A stretch of 64,000 bases of DNA from NCBI RefSeq assembly GCF_032062135.1, contig NC_092859.1, positions 154,640,704-154,704,703 on the forward strand. Direction: 5' to 3'. How positions within the stretch are numbered: the stretch's first letter is position 1; each line of letters opens with the position of its first letter. A model generated the notes under the pieces. It saw nothing but the letters and a program-made list of their open reading frames with translations, did no database searches and was not told the DNA's origin. Shown here piece by piece: positions 48,732 to 60,981 of this stretch. Both the position numbers and the translations under genes were made by a program. Source of the stretch: Pyxicephalus adspersus. Taxonomy: Eukaryota; Chordata; Amphibia; Anura; Pyxicephalidae.

Positions 48732-49680
48732 GGCACACATAGAACAGGGCTGTGACCAAAACTTAGAACCACAGAACCTTCTCCTTGTCTACAGGTGTCC
48801 ACAAAATGATGATAAAGACACAAGAAGGTGACTGGCCATACCTACCTGGCCAACCATCTATCCATGCTTTACAAGCTTTCCATAACCACAAGGTTTGACT
48901 TTAGTCGTTCTATTTCCTGCATGTTTTTTTTTACCTGTGAAAGGACTCCTTGTATAGACATCCAAAAACCCTGAGAATTCTGCTGGGTGCCATCATTTTT
49001 GTGGTACTTTGATCTGATACTCCTGCTGCTCTTTTCCTAAGAGTGGTGGAGCAACTGGGACCTTGCACACAGTATACACTTCCAAAAAAAGGAGAGGGCC
49101 GTGACCAAAACCCAAAACACACAGAACCACCTTCTTGTCTACAGAGTCCAAAAAATTAGATAAAGACACAAGAAAGTGACTGGCCAAACCTACCTGGCCA
49201 ACCATCTATCCCTCCTATGCAAGCGTTCCATAACTACAAGCCTTAGTTTAATAATTGTATGTGTTTTATGCATGACTTTTATCCGTGAAAGCCTCCCATG
49301 TATAGACGTTTAAAAGTCATTAGATATCTATTGGGTACCCGCATCTTTGGCTTACTAAGAGCTATCACTCACCTGATACCCTATACTGTTAAAGCTCCCC
49401 TACTAGAGGTGGAGCAGGCGGGCCTTGGCACACATAGGAGAGGGCTGTGACCAAAAAATAGAACCACAGAACCTCCTCTCCTCTACAGGTGTCCACAAAA
49501 AGATGATAAAGACACAGAAGGTTACTGGCCATACCTACCTGGCCAACCATCTATCCATGCTATGTAAGCATTACATAACCACAAGCTTTGATTCCAACGG
49601 TTTTCTTTACATAAGCAGCTAAGTGGATGTTTACCTAGCTGTTAGCTAGAGCCAGACAAGAAGGTGACTGGCCATTGGGG
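48732..49680 (+). repeat. Tandem repeat with period near 350 bp, three copies plus partial
   Basis: Landmarks GGGCTGTGACCAAAA, ATAAAGACACA and TACCTGGCCAACCATCTATC recur at about 48740, 49095 and 49443. The phrase AAGGTGACTGGCCAT appears again at about 49660. Copies are diverged. No coding potential recognised. Confidence 0.88.
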
Positions 49681-49868
49681 TAAATCTGATATCAAACTGT
49701 CATGGGAGAACCTGGGTGATCCAAATCTGAATGAGTCTGTTCCAGGATTCTAATCTCCCAAGTTATTGCAAATTAGAAGAAGAAATCCATTCCAGGTTTG
49801 CTAGATCACTCAGGTTCCCCTAGGATAATAGCTTCTCCAGTCTTGGAGAGCATTAATAAATCAGGCTC
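49677..49868. mobile_element. Foldback MITE, copy 6 (degraded)
   Basis: Inverse arms with GTCATGGGAGAACCTGGGTG and TCTCCAGTCTTGGAGAGCAT, ending TTAATAAATCAGGCTC. The left end is decayed. Confidence 0.65.
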
Positions 49869-51290
49869 TATCTATGGTGGGAATTTTCCCAGATCCATGT
49901 GCTTCAATGGCAATAATTGACTCTCCACCAGGAAATGTTTCAGTTATTGCTCCAAAAATTATTAAAAAGAAACTATAGTAGTGAAATTTACAGCAGCAGT
50001 TGTATTGGGGTTTGTGAAACATTTGTAACATTGCGCCATTGTAACCCATCATATGCAGTGTCTCTTCACTGGTGAATGCACAATTATTAGCCAATAAATG
50101 TTTCTACACTGCGTTTTCTTGGCATTCTTTGGAAATGCGGCACATTGGAAATAAAACCTGCAATTGTTTAAGCCGGTGACAGGATGAAGTGTTCTGGCGG
50201 ATAGAAGTGCCAAGCTGTAAAAAGGCTTTTTATTGTATCAGTGTTCATTATTATACAATTAGTTTTTTGTTTTCAGGGTAATAGAAAGTCAAACACAAAG
50301 TTTGATACAAACAATGACACAGGATGAAGAGAGGACCCTGCCCCAAAGAACTTACAATCTAAGAATGAAATAGATTCTTTATATGTATTATAAGTTATTT
50401 AGATTTGACCTGAAAGAGGAAAAACTATGGAGGATTGAGAATTTCCAAAGAGCCGGTTCTTCCATAATGGATGATTGGGAGTCTATACAGAGCGTAATAT
50501 GAGCAGGTATTTAGGAAATATAGGTAGTAATCATAGACATGGAGGAATGATATCATGGACCTGTTGCCCTATATGTGACCCCAGCAGTCACACCCAAGAA
50601 TTGGGTATTTTACAGGCACAAAATGTTTGGCAGGTGTGAAGTCTAATTCTTAATGTCAGACTTTCCTGAGTCAGCCAGTACACAGAGTTCTTGTAAATCC
50701 AGGCTGGTCACCCATGTACTAGGGCTGGGTATAGCCGTCTCTTCGGCTGTTTCCAGCTACATTCATATTCGTCATTCGGTCAAAATAAAAATATTTTTTT
50801 TTTAGTCCCCTCCTTAATACTATTGTGTAAGATTCATGAAAGAAGAATCTGTGGTGGAGTGAAATCTGCATGTGTAAAGAGTGAATGTTTGTGTAGTCAT
50901 GTACGCTCTAGATCAGGGATCAAACACCAAACGTCCTTGCTGGAGGACGCTGCAATAAGAGATTTGTTTTACCCTGAAGATATTTTATAATAGAATCACT
51001 GAACACAAAACAGGAAAATCATTATAGAATCCAAAACATTCTCCTGTGTGCATACAGATATAAAATTATATACCAGTGTCTATGATATAAGGAGATGTGT
51101 TTCTATTTCTTATACAAAGCAGTGAGATGATTCTGATCTCTCGCTATAAATGTGTAAACTTCTCCAAACATGCAGAACAAACGTCGGCACTCTCTGCGTT
51201 TGGTTTGTTGTCAGTCACCGTTTATTGCCGTTGTGCTTTCCTCATGTACTGAAATCATGAGAAGTATAAAAGTTGAGCAATGCATCAGTT
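49869..51290. other. Intergenic, mostly unclassified
   Basis: Contains a small minus-strand LINE-tail fragment at 50310-50372 (AGGACCCTGCCCCAAAGAAC, TTACAATCTAAG). No gene seen. Confidence 0.5.
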
Positions 51291-51299
51291 TGACATTTT

Positions 51300-51915
51300 A
51301 GTAAAATTTCACACCAGAGCAAAATAAGAGTGGCAAAGAAAATTGGTTGAGGTGGAGCCGAACCTTTTCCATAAAGTCATCACTTGGTGCCGAAACCCGG
51401 ATCTTCCAGTATGATCCTGAAACCAAACCACAGTCACTGGAAACACCTTCATCACCAAGAATCAAAAAGTCCAAATTCACAGCCATGTCATCGTGTTTTG
51501 TGACATGAAAGCGTTATTTTGGCAGAATGGGTTCCAGAAGGCCCAACAGTGACCCAACATTATTATAAGGAAGACAAAGCTGAGAGAAAGAGTCAGGAAA
51601 AGACGGCAGAAATGTGGGAAATGGTTTCATTCTTCATCGGGACAATGCTCCTTCTCACACAGCACTTTCTGTGACCGACAAACACATTACTACGCTGGAA
51701 CATCCTCCATATTCACCAGATTTGGCACCTGGGGACTTTTTTCTTTTTGCTAAATTGAAATCGGTGAATAAAAGAACACGCTTTGTGTCAATGGATGCAG
51801 GAAAGAAAAAAACATCAGAAACTGATCTGCTCCACACCTTCCATCAGTGGCAAACAAGACAGCGTCGGTGCTTCATTGTGAATGGAGAGAATATTGAAAG
51901 GGTCAAAAATTAGAA
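51300..51915 (+). pseudogene. Mariner transposase pseudogene
   Basis: Conserved mariner blocks appear in order on the + strand but in different frames: ETRIFQYDPETKPQS (first-Asp region, with the Asp of the family's GDE altered), then PSSPRIKKSKF, then FILHRDNAPSHTALSV (second Asp), then HPPYSPDLAPGDFFLFAKLK (third Asp), then FHQWQTRQRRCFIVNGENIE near the C-terminus. Stops and frame changes separate the blocks around 51510-51610. It is a dead class II transposon copy. Terminal inverted repeats were not found. Confidence 0.9.
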
Positions 51916-52264
51916 TTGTCATATAAATAAATAATAAATAATAAGTGAGATATTATATCAGTCCCATTATTTATTAGACAGATCTTATATGTAGCCTTAT
52001 GTAAATGATCTTGATGAAATATTGATCCTGCTTTGCATTTTAAGGTGGCTACATGATGCCCTGCCTGTGCAGCTGATGTAGCCACCCTCCTTGTCTACAT
52101 TGTGCATTGTTGAAAGTGAGACATCTTAGGATTCAATGTGCACTGCAAAGGTTAAAGCAGAATTGTCATTAAAATAAAAAAAACACTTACCTTACCTTCC
52201 CCTTAGCCTTCCATTCCTCCACAATTGGCTTCCATTCGCTCCATCTTGGATTCTTTTTTTGTCC

Positions 52265-52385
52265 CATGGCAGGAACCACTGGGTGCCGCCTGTGGACATA
52301 CTTATTATAGAAAGGGTTCTCTGAAGACCTGAAAGTTATTTTAAGGGGTTTTCCCATATTAAAACAATTACAAAACACTGCACTA
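52265..52385 (-). mobile_element. hAT-like CAGTG family fragment
   Basis: TTATAGAAAGGGTTCTCTGA, AGACCTGAAAGTTATTTTAA and GGGGTTTTCCCATATTAAAA, the inverse of the 22620 copy. Confidence 0.6.
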
Positions 52386-53784
52386 GATTATTGTTGTTCA
52401 AGGTCAAAGATTGCTACCATTTTGGGTGAAAATCTAGCATGTGTACAGTAGATCCCTTGACGATGTTCATCAATCTTTTAATCCATCCATAATCATGGTG
52501 GAATATGAACGATGGAGCAAAGATGACCTCTGTATTGTCATATACAGTACAACACAATGGGGTGCCACTTGCAAGTCCTCCCTCCTCAGCTCTCCATAGA
52601 AATAAACAGTGCTACGTACAGGGCTAAATAATTTTTCAGCTGCTGGAATTGATGACAAAAAATGAGAATTAATGAAGTCTCGGGTGATGTCAGTATACTG
52701 TAGCAGAAATGACAAATAATTAATATTCATATTGTGGACAAATAACATCAAATGGTTGAATACAAATGAAACAACCCCAGGCAATGGCGTCTCTGATGGC
52801 TTCTGCTCAAATTTGTTAAACAAAAACAGCAAAAAAACAGTCTTTTGGGTGGCATCAGTAGCAAAGCCGTCATAAGTAAAGCCCCTTGACTAGCACAAAA
52901 AGATTGGTGGATTCATGCACACCAGGTGTGCCAAAGTGGCCCAAAGGCCTCAGGAAAACATGGAACCCAGAGTCGGGAATCCTCCGCTCCATACTCGGAT
53001 TCCCAGTAAAACCAAACTAAAAAATTGCTGCTGGTTTCAACTCGGTAGCAAGTTCTGAGAAACCGTGGGCACCCAAATCGGCCATCCAAAACGCTGCCCA
53101 ACACAGGTGCCCTCTTTGTCACTTTATATATTTTTGTAGAATGAAATATGCCGAATTTGCTGGGTATTTGGCATCATCTACCTCAATTTGGGTTTGACAG
53201 GCCCCGATAAGGCCATAGGTAATTGCATTGGCACAGATTTGTGTCTCTTTATTTGGAATCCAGGCCTGGAGTGTCTTGAACAGAATGGGTGTGCCAGGTA
53301 CTCCATCCCTTTTCCAGAGAAAATTAAGGTAGATGATGCCAAATACCTTCGGAATGTCAATGATTGTTTTGTAGCTTACATAAATCCTGCATACTAATAT
53401 TGTGACTGGCTTGACAAGCTTTCTAAAGCAGCAACATGTTTCTGGCAATTTCTTGACAATGTTGGCAAGCATACAAGAATATTTTCAGTGTTTATATTGT
53501 TCTGTATCTCCCTGCAGGGGCATTGCTGGGTTTGCCACAGATTGGATAAACGCACCAAACTTCCATTATGTATACTTTTCTGTGCACAGAATCAGGGCCA
53601 CCATTAGTGATGGGGCAAGGGGTACCTCTGTACTGGGTCCTGATCAAATAAGTTCAGTGCTAAAAGTTTTGGACATAGGGGAAGGGGTGCAGGAAGTTTA
53701 CTTAGTTTGGGGCCTGGAAATTTCAGATGGAGGCACTGCACATAACAGATACATACAGGTTAATTTATAGTATCTACACTGATT
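52386..53784. other. Intergenic, no gene recognised
   Basis: Frames of 117-122 codons exist on both strands (52470-52832, 53119-53472, 53402-53770) without recognisable motifs or splice context. Confidence 0.35.
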
Positions 53785-54100
53785 ATTACTAACCTGTATT
53801 TATATAGCACCATATTATCCATTGTTGTGCAAAGTCCATAGTCATGTCACTAGCTGTCCCTTGGAGGCTCACATATCTAATGTCCCTAGCATAGTCATAT
53901 GTCATTATTACAGTGCAAGGCCAATATGAGGGGAAGCCAGATAACCTAACTGTATGTTTTTGGAATACCTGGAGGAAACCCACACAGACACGGAGAGGAC
54001 CCGCAAACTCCATGCAGATAGAGCCCTGGCTGGGATTCTAACCTGGGACCTAGTGCTGCAAAGGCCGGAGTGCTAACCACTAAGCCACAGTGCCCACTCT
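53785..54100 (-). mobile_element. V-SINE-like element, near full length
   Basis: Minus strand: a head with GTTAGCACTCCGGCCTTTGC, CCAGGTTAGAATCCCAGCCA (B box with a GA change), core CATGGAGTTTGCGGGTCCTC, TGTGTGGGTTTCCTCC, then a SINE/LINE tail shortened by microdeletions. Confidence 0.85.
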
Positions 54101-55247
54101 TCAACCCACTGATCATCTGCTGCTGAGTGCCCAGGAGTGGCAAAATGCACTGCATGCATCCATAGGTGGCAACAGCCANGCCATGATCTCCAAATATTGG
54201 TTTCCAACCTCTCCCATTTAGAACTGCAGTAGAGTCCACAGCAAAAATTTGCGTTTCACCTTAGGACTGAAATGTACTTTAGCCAACATCAAAGGAAATT
54301 GTCTTTAATAGTAGAACAAAATCCTGTTATTTAACTTTTCATATAGTAAGACCTGGAGCTGGCAAAGAAAGAGTAGTTGGAAGGCTAGCATGCTGGGGGA
54401 GCCAGGAGAAGTAAAGGGAAAGCCTTGGAGGAGGTCAGGTGGTTAGGAAAAAAAGTTAGGGACTGGTCAAGGTTTAGTGGTGGGGAGGAGTGTTGGAAGG
54501 GTTCAAAGGGCAAGAGACAGAAAGTTAGGGGTCTATTTAGGGAGTTGACCACCCTGACCCCCTTAATGAGGCTGGCGAATAGGAAAAAACGGGTAATAAA
54601 GGGGTTGGCGGTTGAGGTCCTTGGGGGGAATCAATAGTGGCAGAGTCAACTCTAGTGTGATATCCCCTCAATGTAAATGTACATGGTGTCGTATTTGGTG
54701 ATAGATAGTAAAAAGAAGCTGCAAGGAGAGGTCTTCATACCCAAGCCAGTGGAGTAAGGTACAGCTGGGGGCAATTAAAAAGGGTGCAAACCCCCCAAAA
54801 AGTGGCATAAACGGGTGAGGATTGCCTTCAAAGACCTGTAACCGAAAAGGTTATTAATGCCCATTCAGTGGTTATTTGTGGTTGGGATCAAATGTCATCA
54901 TTTTGTTTTAGTTAATTTAATTGCAGTTTTTTTGTAGTATACTACATTCGTTGACTACATTTGCTGTTATTTGTATATATTAATTGAATTAACATATATA
55001 TTAGACGGTTGATGTAATATTATAATTTATGGTTACACTAAGTAGATAATATTTAATACTTGTTTATTAAAAATTGATAAATTTAGAAGAGGGGGGCAAT
55101 GACACGCCCCAAGAGGCTTTTTCCCCAAATAATGCGTGCTGTGGTTATTTAAAGGAATAGGGGGTGGAGGGAAAAAAGGGGGAATATAGATATTGTTGAA
55201 GGGGTGAACATCCTGGCTACCTGAGTCACGTCATTTGTTGTATTTTA
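54101..55247. other. Intergenic, unclassified
   Basis: A G-rich stretch at 54357-54650 and a GGGGGGCAATGACACGCCCC block near 55094 may belong to an unidentified element. No coding feature is supported. One ambiguous base (N) is at 54179. Confidence 0.35.
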
Positions 55248-55418
55248 TTCCTTTAAAAGAGAACTCAAAACCCAATGCTTCAACCTCCCCTACCCGTTTT
55301 CTGTCTCCTAAATCCTCACTACTCCCCACCATTCCATCTGCCTCCTATTGTGTGATACTTCCCCCACCTCTTAGATTGTAAGCTCTTTGGGGCAAGGCCC
55401 TCTCCTCCTCCTGTGTCA
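55248..55418 (+). mobile_element. LINE/L2-like 3' end, left part of split copy
   Basis: TTTAAAAGAGAACTCAAAAC to CTCTCCTCCTCCTGTGTCA, interrupted by a foldback MITE. Confidence 0.8.
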
Positions 55419-55420
55419 TG

Positions 55421-55640
55421 GCCCTGATTTATTAAAGTTCTCCAAGGTTGGAGAGGATACAATTTTATCAGTGAAGCTGGGTGATCCAGCAAACCTGAAA
55501 TGGATCTGGTCTAGGATAGAGAACATTTGCTAACAGATAGCTCATGACTTTTAGGAAATCCATTCCAGATTTGCTGGATTACCCAGCTTCACCTATTAAA
55601 GTGTATTCTCTCCAGCCTTGGAGAACTTTAATAAATGAGA
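55421..55640. mobile_element. Foldback MITE, copy 7, inserted in a LINE
   Basis: GCCCTGATTTATTAAAGTTC with CTCCAAGGTTGGAGAGGATA; inverse right arm CTCTCCAGCCTTGGAGAACT, then TTAATAAATGAGAGC. Confidence 0.82.
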
Positions 55641-55644
55641 GCTA

Positions 55645-55740
55645 TTGCTGGTATATGTCTGTCATTTGCAACCTTTATTTATTGTACAGCGCTGCTTAAT
55701 ATGTTAGAGCTATATAAATCTATAATAATATTATTAATTG
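55645..55740 (+). mobile_element. LINE/L2-like tail, right part of split copy
   Basis: GTATATGTCTGTCATTTGCA and GTACAGCGCTGCTTAATATG resume the LINE interrupted at 55418. Confidence 0.8.
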
Positions 55741-56690
55741 CATATATGTCAGCCTAAGTTTCCAGAGGGCGGGTGTTGTAGATGACTGACATCACCAAAA
55801 CAAATACCGAACAGCTAAATAAATCATCAGAGGATCTTCTCAGCCCCGATCTATCCAAACCTAGAAAAAGAGAAGAAAGTATGGCTGAAATGCGGCTTCA
55901 TCAATAACATGCTCAGCATTTCTTTTTCTTATGAATCATCATTATTTGGACAGAATTTGTCAATCCTCCTTCTGACAGGGAAATTGTTGTCACATACGAG
56001 GACATAGGATACACGGCAGAGCAGGAATCTATTTCTAGCAGCAATATCTCATAAGTGATGAATGGGCAGGGTGGAGAAGCTTTACTCCGTCAGGGGAAAA
56101 CAAAACAAACAACTTGCTGTGAATTAGGAAACCTCCCTTAATATGACGGCCTAAATTTCTTAAAAACACGGTAATCTGGGATTATCAACGGTAATCTGGG
56201 ATATGGTCAATGTGTCCTGGACATCGGAGTATCCTGGGATTTGCACCAGCAAAGCTCCAGAACTCTGATGACGTTCTGTATATTTTATATCCATCTATAT
56301 ATATTTGTTATATTTGTTGTCTTTAGTTTTATATTTTTTTTATATATTTGTTGTCTTATTTTTCTATTTTGTTTTTAGAGAGCCGACATATTTCAAGGCA
56401 TTTCTGTACGGCACCATTCACGTCAGTTTCTGCTCTCCAATGCATTTTATGGAGGCGCTCAGAGCTTTGATCCCCCGGTGAGATTTGTAGATTAATAGAA
56501 GAAACCCAGGCAGAGAGAAATCAGAGGAGCTCCGGGAGTCACAACACTGAGCTCTGGGCTATATATGTATCAAGACAGAAGGACAGACTGACACAATGCT
56601 AACCACCAAGTTGTACAGTATCAGTGCTAACTAACCAGCAATATATTCAATTATAATTCTGCAACAGATAAACTAGTGTAAAATACAATG
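55741..56690. other. Intergenic, no gene
   Basis: AT-rich with ATATTTGTTGTCTT repeats near 56290-56370. No recognised feature. Confidence 0.4.
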
Positions 56691-56909
56691 GACCTGATTT
56701 ATTAAAGCTCTCTAAGGCTGGAGAGAATACACTTTCATTGGTGAACATGGATGATCCAGCAAACTTGGAATGGATCTCGTCCCAGATTCAAAACATTTGC
56801 TAGCAAATAGCAAATGACTTTGAAAAAATCATTTCCAGGTTTGCTGAATCACTCAGCTTCACTGATGAAAGTGTGTCGTCTTTGGGGAGCTTTATAAAAT
56901 CAGGCCCAT
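56691..56909. mobile_element. Foldback MITE, copy 8
   Basis: GACCTGATTTATTAAAGCTC on the left, GGGGAGCTTTATAAAATCAG on the right, shared AATGGATCTCGTCCCAG core. Confidence 0.8.
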
Positions 56910-56931
56910 TATGTCTGATCCTATTCATATA

Positions 56932-57195
56932 GGAAAGGAAAAGAAAAGGTAAAGCAGGAAAAAAAGAAAGGGAAAAGAAAAGAGAGGAAAGGAAAAGAAA
57001 GGGAAAGGGAAAAAAATAAAAGGAAGAGGAAAGGAAATGGAAAAGAGAAAGGGGAAGGGAAAAAAATTAAACCAAGAAATGTGAAAGGAAAATAAAGGAA
57101 AGGGGAGGCAAAGGAAAGGAAAAAAGGAATGGAAATAAAAAGAAAAAAAGGGAAGGAAAAAGAAAAAAAAAGGAAATAAAAGGAAAGGGAAGCTA
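56932..57195. repeat. Polypurine GGAAA tract
   Basis: About 260 bp almost wholly of A and G on the + strand, made of GGAAA/GAAAA phrases. A minus-strand frame through it is a composition artefact. It lies between two copies of the same foldback MITE half. Confidence 0.92.
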
Positions 57196-57221
57196 AAGCA
57201 CAAAATGTATCCTTATGGAAA

Positions 57222-57400
57222 GAGAACCTGGAATGGATCTCGTCCCAGCAGATTCAAAACATTTGCTAGCAAATAGCAAATGACTTTGAAGAAATCTTTT
57301 CCAGGTTTGCTGGATCACTCAGCTTCACTGATAAAAGTGTGTCCTCTCCAGCCTTGGGAAGCTTTATAAAAGCAAGCCCAATTTGTCACATCCTATTCAT
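57222..57400. repeat. Duplicate of 56750-56930 (MITE half plus flank)
   Basis: GAACCTGGAATGGATCTCGT through GAAGCTTTATAAAAGCAAGC, and past the MITE end into ATCCTATTCATAT, which also follows the 56691 copy. Shared non-MITE flank means a local duplication, not a second insertion. Confidence 0.85.
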
Positions 57401-57689
57401 ATATTAAAGATACCTAAATCACATATAGGTACAACTCCCATAGTGATTTTACCAGCATGATAATCTTTAAATTAAAAATTAAATTATTTAAATCTTTAGT
57501 ATTAAAACACAATTTTTTTTCATTTAGCACACATATAAAAAAAATTAAAATACTGCAATCACATCATAAAAATATTACGCCAAACAAAATATTATGGTAA
57601 CACATGACGCTATAGTTATCTTCATGTATTTTCGAGTTTTAGTGAATAACATGAGTAATGTAGAATGTTATCTTCATAAAGATGAAGCA

Positions 57690-57735
57690 GTGAAGTTACC
57701 AACGCGTTTCGCAGATTCTACTTCATCAGGAGATG
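57690..57735. repeat. GCGTTTCGC-type motif, copy 4
   Basis: ACCAACGCGTTTCGCAGATT followed by CTACTTCATCAGGAG. Confidence 0.6.
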
Positions 57736-57984
57736 TATTTGAGGGGAATGTGTTTCACTGGTTTTATTTGATATACAAAATAATTGAAAACAATAAACAA
57801 TGGTTCTTCTCCAACTGCATTGTACATCACATCATTGTGAATTCACCGGCTTTGAATTGGTTGAAAATAGCATTTTAGCTGTTTGAAGAGATGGGAGCAC
57901 TTACCTCTCCGCTCCTTTTTCCCATTGATGGTATGCCTGACACTGATGTGACATACAGAGCATTTCAAGAAACACCATTGGTTT

Positions 57985-58135
57985 CCCCCACATCCTAGAT
58001 TGTAAGTTCTTTGGAACAGGGTCCACTCCTCCACCTGTGTCACTGTCTGTATTTGTCATTTACAACCTCAATTTAATGTACAGCGCTGCGTAAGATGTTG
58101 GCGCTATATAAATCCTTTTATTAATAAAAATAATA
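57985..58135 (+). mobile_element. LINE/L2-like 3' tail
   Basis: TAGATTGTAAGTTCTTTGGA, CTGTGTCACTGTCTGTATTT, GTACAGCGCTGCGTAAGATG and TTATTAATAAAAATAATA. Confidence 0.8.
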
Positions 58136-58649
58136 TTAATATTTGGTTCTGGTTTTCAAGGATTTAGCTTTGATATAATTTTAGGAAAAAAAAAATTCCC
58201 ATTGAAATCCCTGATATATTAGTGACTATCAGCCATTCTTGTATCTTTAAACTACAGAGCAGTTTTTCAAACCCATTGACAGTTAAAGTGAATATGAATT
58301 AGTTATCTCCTTGAATGGTACCAGCCAGCTCTTGAAGGTGATATATTGAAAGCAAGAAAAATGGAAAAGCGTTTGGATATGAGCCATTCAAACAAGGACC
58401 AAAGTTTGATGGATAGATAATGAGGACAGAGAATCTCCAAAACAGACGATCTTGTGGGGTGTATGTATAACTCGGTATATAATGGTCAGCACTTGCCAAA
58501 ACTGTTCCAAGGATGTTCCAGAGACACAACCCGCCCACCACCCTGAGCCTGCATTCCGTACAACTGTGCTCCTTTAGTGGGATCCTTATCCTGACCCCGC
58601 TGGGGGAGGGGGGGGGACTGGTCAGATCTGCGGACCACCAAAATTTTCT
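58136..58649. other. Intergenic, no gene
   Basis: No recognised feature. A G-run (GGGGGAGGGGGGGGG) lies near 58604-58617. Confidence 0.4.
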
Positions 58650-58764
58650 CGCAAACCAAAAATGGAAAAAAAGGGAAAGAAATAGAAAGGAAAAAAGGAA
58701 AGAAAAGGAAACAGAAAAGAAAGGAAACGGAAAAGAAAGGAAATGAGAGGAGAGTGAAAGAAAG
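58650..58764. repeat. Polypurine tract running into the gap
   Basis: GAAAGGAAAAAAGGAAAGAA-type sequence, A/G only with few exceptions, cut by the N run. Similar in composition to 56932-57195. Confidence 0.9.
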
Positions 58765-59559
58765 NNNNNNNNNNNNNNNNNNNNNNNNNNNNNNNNNNNN
58801 NNNNNNNNNNNNNNNNNNNNNNNNNNNNNNNNNNNNNNNNNNNNNNNNNNNNNNNNNNNNNNNNNNNNNNNNNNNNNNNNNNNNNNNNNNNNNNNNNNNN
58901 NNNNNNNNNNNNNNNNNNNNNNNNNNNNNNNNNNNNNNNNNNNNNNNNNNNNNNNNNNNNNNNNNNNNNNNNNNNNNNNNNNNNNNNNNNNNNNNNNNNN
59001 NNNNNNNNNNNNNNNNNNNNNNNNNNNNNNNNNNNNNNNNNNNNNNNNNNNNNNNNNNNNNNNNNNNNNNNNNNNNNNNNNNNNNNNNNNNNNNNNNNNN
59101 NNNNNNNNNNNNNNNNNNNNNNNNNNNNNNNNNNNNNNNNNNNNNNNNNNNNNNNNNNNNNNNNNNNNNNNNNNNNNNNNNNNNNNNNNNNNNNNNNNNN
59201 NNNNNNNNNNNNNNNNNNNNNNNNNNNNNNNNNNNNNNNNNNNNNNNNNNNNNNNNNNNNNNNNNNNNNNNNNNNNNNNNNNNNNNNNNNNNNNNNNNNN
59301 NNNNNNNNNNNNNNNNNNNNNNNNNNNNNNNNNNNNNNNNNNNNNNNNNNNNNNNNNNNNNNNNNNNNNNNNNNNNNNNNNNNNNNNNNNNNNNNNNNNN
59401 NNNNNNNNNNNNNNNNNNNNNNNNNNNNNNNNNNNNNNNNNNNNNNNNNNNNNNNNNNNNNNNNNNNNNNNNNNNNNNNNNNNNNNNNNNNNNNNNNNNN
59501 NNNNNNNNNNNNNNNNNNNNNNNNNNNNNNNNNNNNNNNNNNNNNNNNNNNNNNNNNNN
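58765..59559. other. Assembly gap (N)
   Basis: 795 unknown bases. It starts within a polypurine tract, a common cause of read drop-out. Confidence 0.99.
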
Positions 59560-60936
59560 GGAATTTTGCATACACAAGTGAATGAATCAGAGAAGTGACT
59601 CTTCCATCTAATCAGGATTATTGTAATTTAAACTCTAATTAACACTAATTAGCTTGAATGAACTCTTTTGTTCAGCATCCCCCTTTTATCTTTTTTTTTC
59701 ATTTCCTTTACTATTTATAGCAGTCCTCCACCCTGTGTCAGTAACATCCCAGTGGTGGCTCTAAATCAGGGTATAGTCCTTGGCATTCACTTGGGCATCA
59801 GTTACTTTTGTCTTCTTTGCATTTTATTTGTCGATAGAACTAAGGAACATAGGGAAAGGGTCCAGGATCTTTAGAAAAATGGCATTTATGGTCATCTGAA
59901 GCTATAACTCTTGGTTGCCAATCCTTTAGAGGTCACCTGGCAGCTGCAATGACTTTATGTGAGCCATATCAATAGGGAGCTGTGATTCTATGCACCTAAC
60001 TTCAGTCTATTCTAGATCAAGATATTACATTTCAAATGACATCAAGAACCTTTACTAGAGCATGGAGGCATTTGTGCATGGCTAGGTCTTTGGAAGAAGA
60101 CTCAACCTGACAATTCTCCTAACTCAATGGCCAGGTTATTGAGGTGAGTTATTCCAGCAATGTTAATAATTGGTTAAATCTCAGCTCTTATCAGACATTA
60201 TTCAGCAGTTATTTTAGCTTTGAAGATTCTCCTTTGTCAACGACAACTTCTTTCTCATTTCTTTCTCAGGAGAATGTCTTTTGAAGGCCCCATTCCGAGG
60301 GTCAGGATAGGACGGGCCCCTCCAAAGACCGCCTCGGACTCCCAACTCTAATTTCGCAAGATGCCCCCAAGTATTTATCCCCAACTCAGATAATACAACT
60401 AAGCAAAACCCTCAGCAATTGGCTGAGACAGACAAACTTTCCTAATTCAAAAAGAAGCAATTAATACCTGAACGTAGAAGAAACCTGCATCCTAAAATGC
60501 TATAGACACTTTACCTTAAGGTAGGGTCCCTACATATACGTGCATGCCCTTGTATTGAAGCAAAACTTTTCCTGTATCTTGTATGACGCACATTTTTATT
60601 TTATTGCCTTTTAATGATTTTATTACTTTTATTTAGAATCCTGAGATGTCATTTGTATGTCGGTGTTGCCAGGACTTATATGTATATTTACATGTTGTTT
60701 TGTGAACTTTGTGACAATTTGAACAATTTCCAAGGTAGTGGCTATTTTAGTCTGATGCACTTTATTATTTTATCTTTATTATTTTATTATCATCAGATTT
60801 TTTTTATACATGTTGGACATGTACGGTGATTGAGACATTGCCCCTGATTCATCAAGCAAAATCGGATTATCGGTCGCGCATTCGTATTAGCGATCCGGAA
60901 TCGTGCGCGATCGCGCTATTCAACAACCGGAAAAGC
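59560..60936. other. Intergenic, no gene
   Basis: Mostly unclassified DNA. The end (60840-60935) is CpG-rich: CCTGATTCATCAAGCAAAAT, TCGGTCGCGCATTCGTATTA and GTGCGCGATCGCGC, probably part of another repeat cut off by the microsatellite. Confidence 0.4.
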
Positions 60937-60948
60937 ATTATTATTATT

Positions 60949-60981
<33 letters not shown>
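60937..60981. repeat. (ATT)n/(AAT)n microsatellite with inversion
   Basis: ATTATTATTATT switches to AATAATAAT mid-way, making a small palindrome. Confidence 0.9.

Noticed and set aside
53119..53472. 117-codon minus-strand frame with Cys-rich start
   Set aside because: No family pattern recognised, overlapping frames on the other strand, no supporting splice context.
56925..57203. Phe/Leu/Pro-rich minus-strand frame that looks like a membrane protein
   Set aside because: It is the translation of a polypurine tract; composition artefact.
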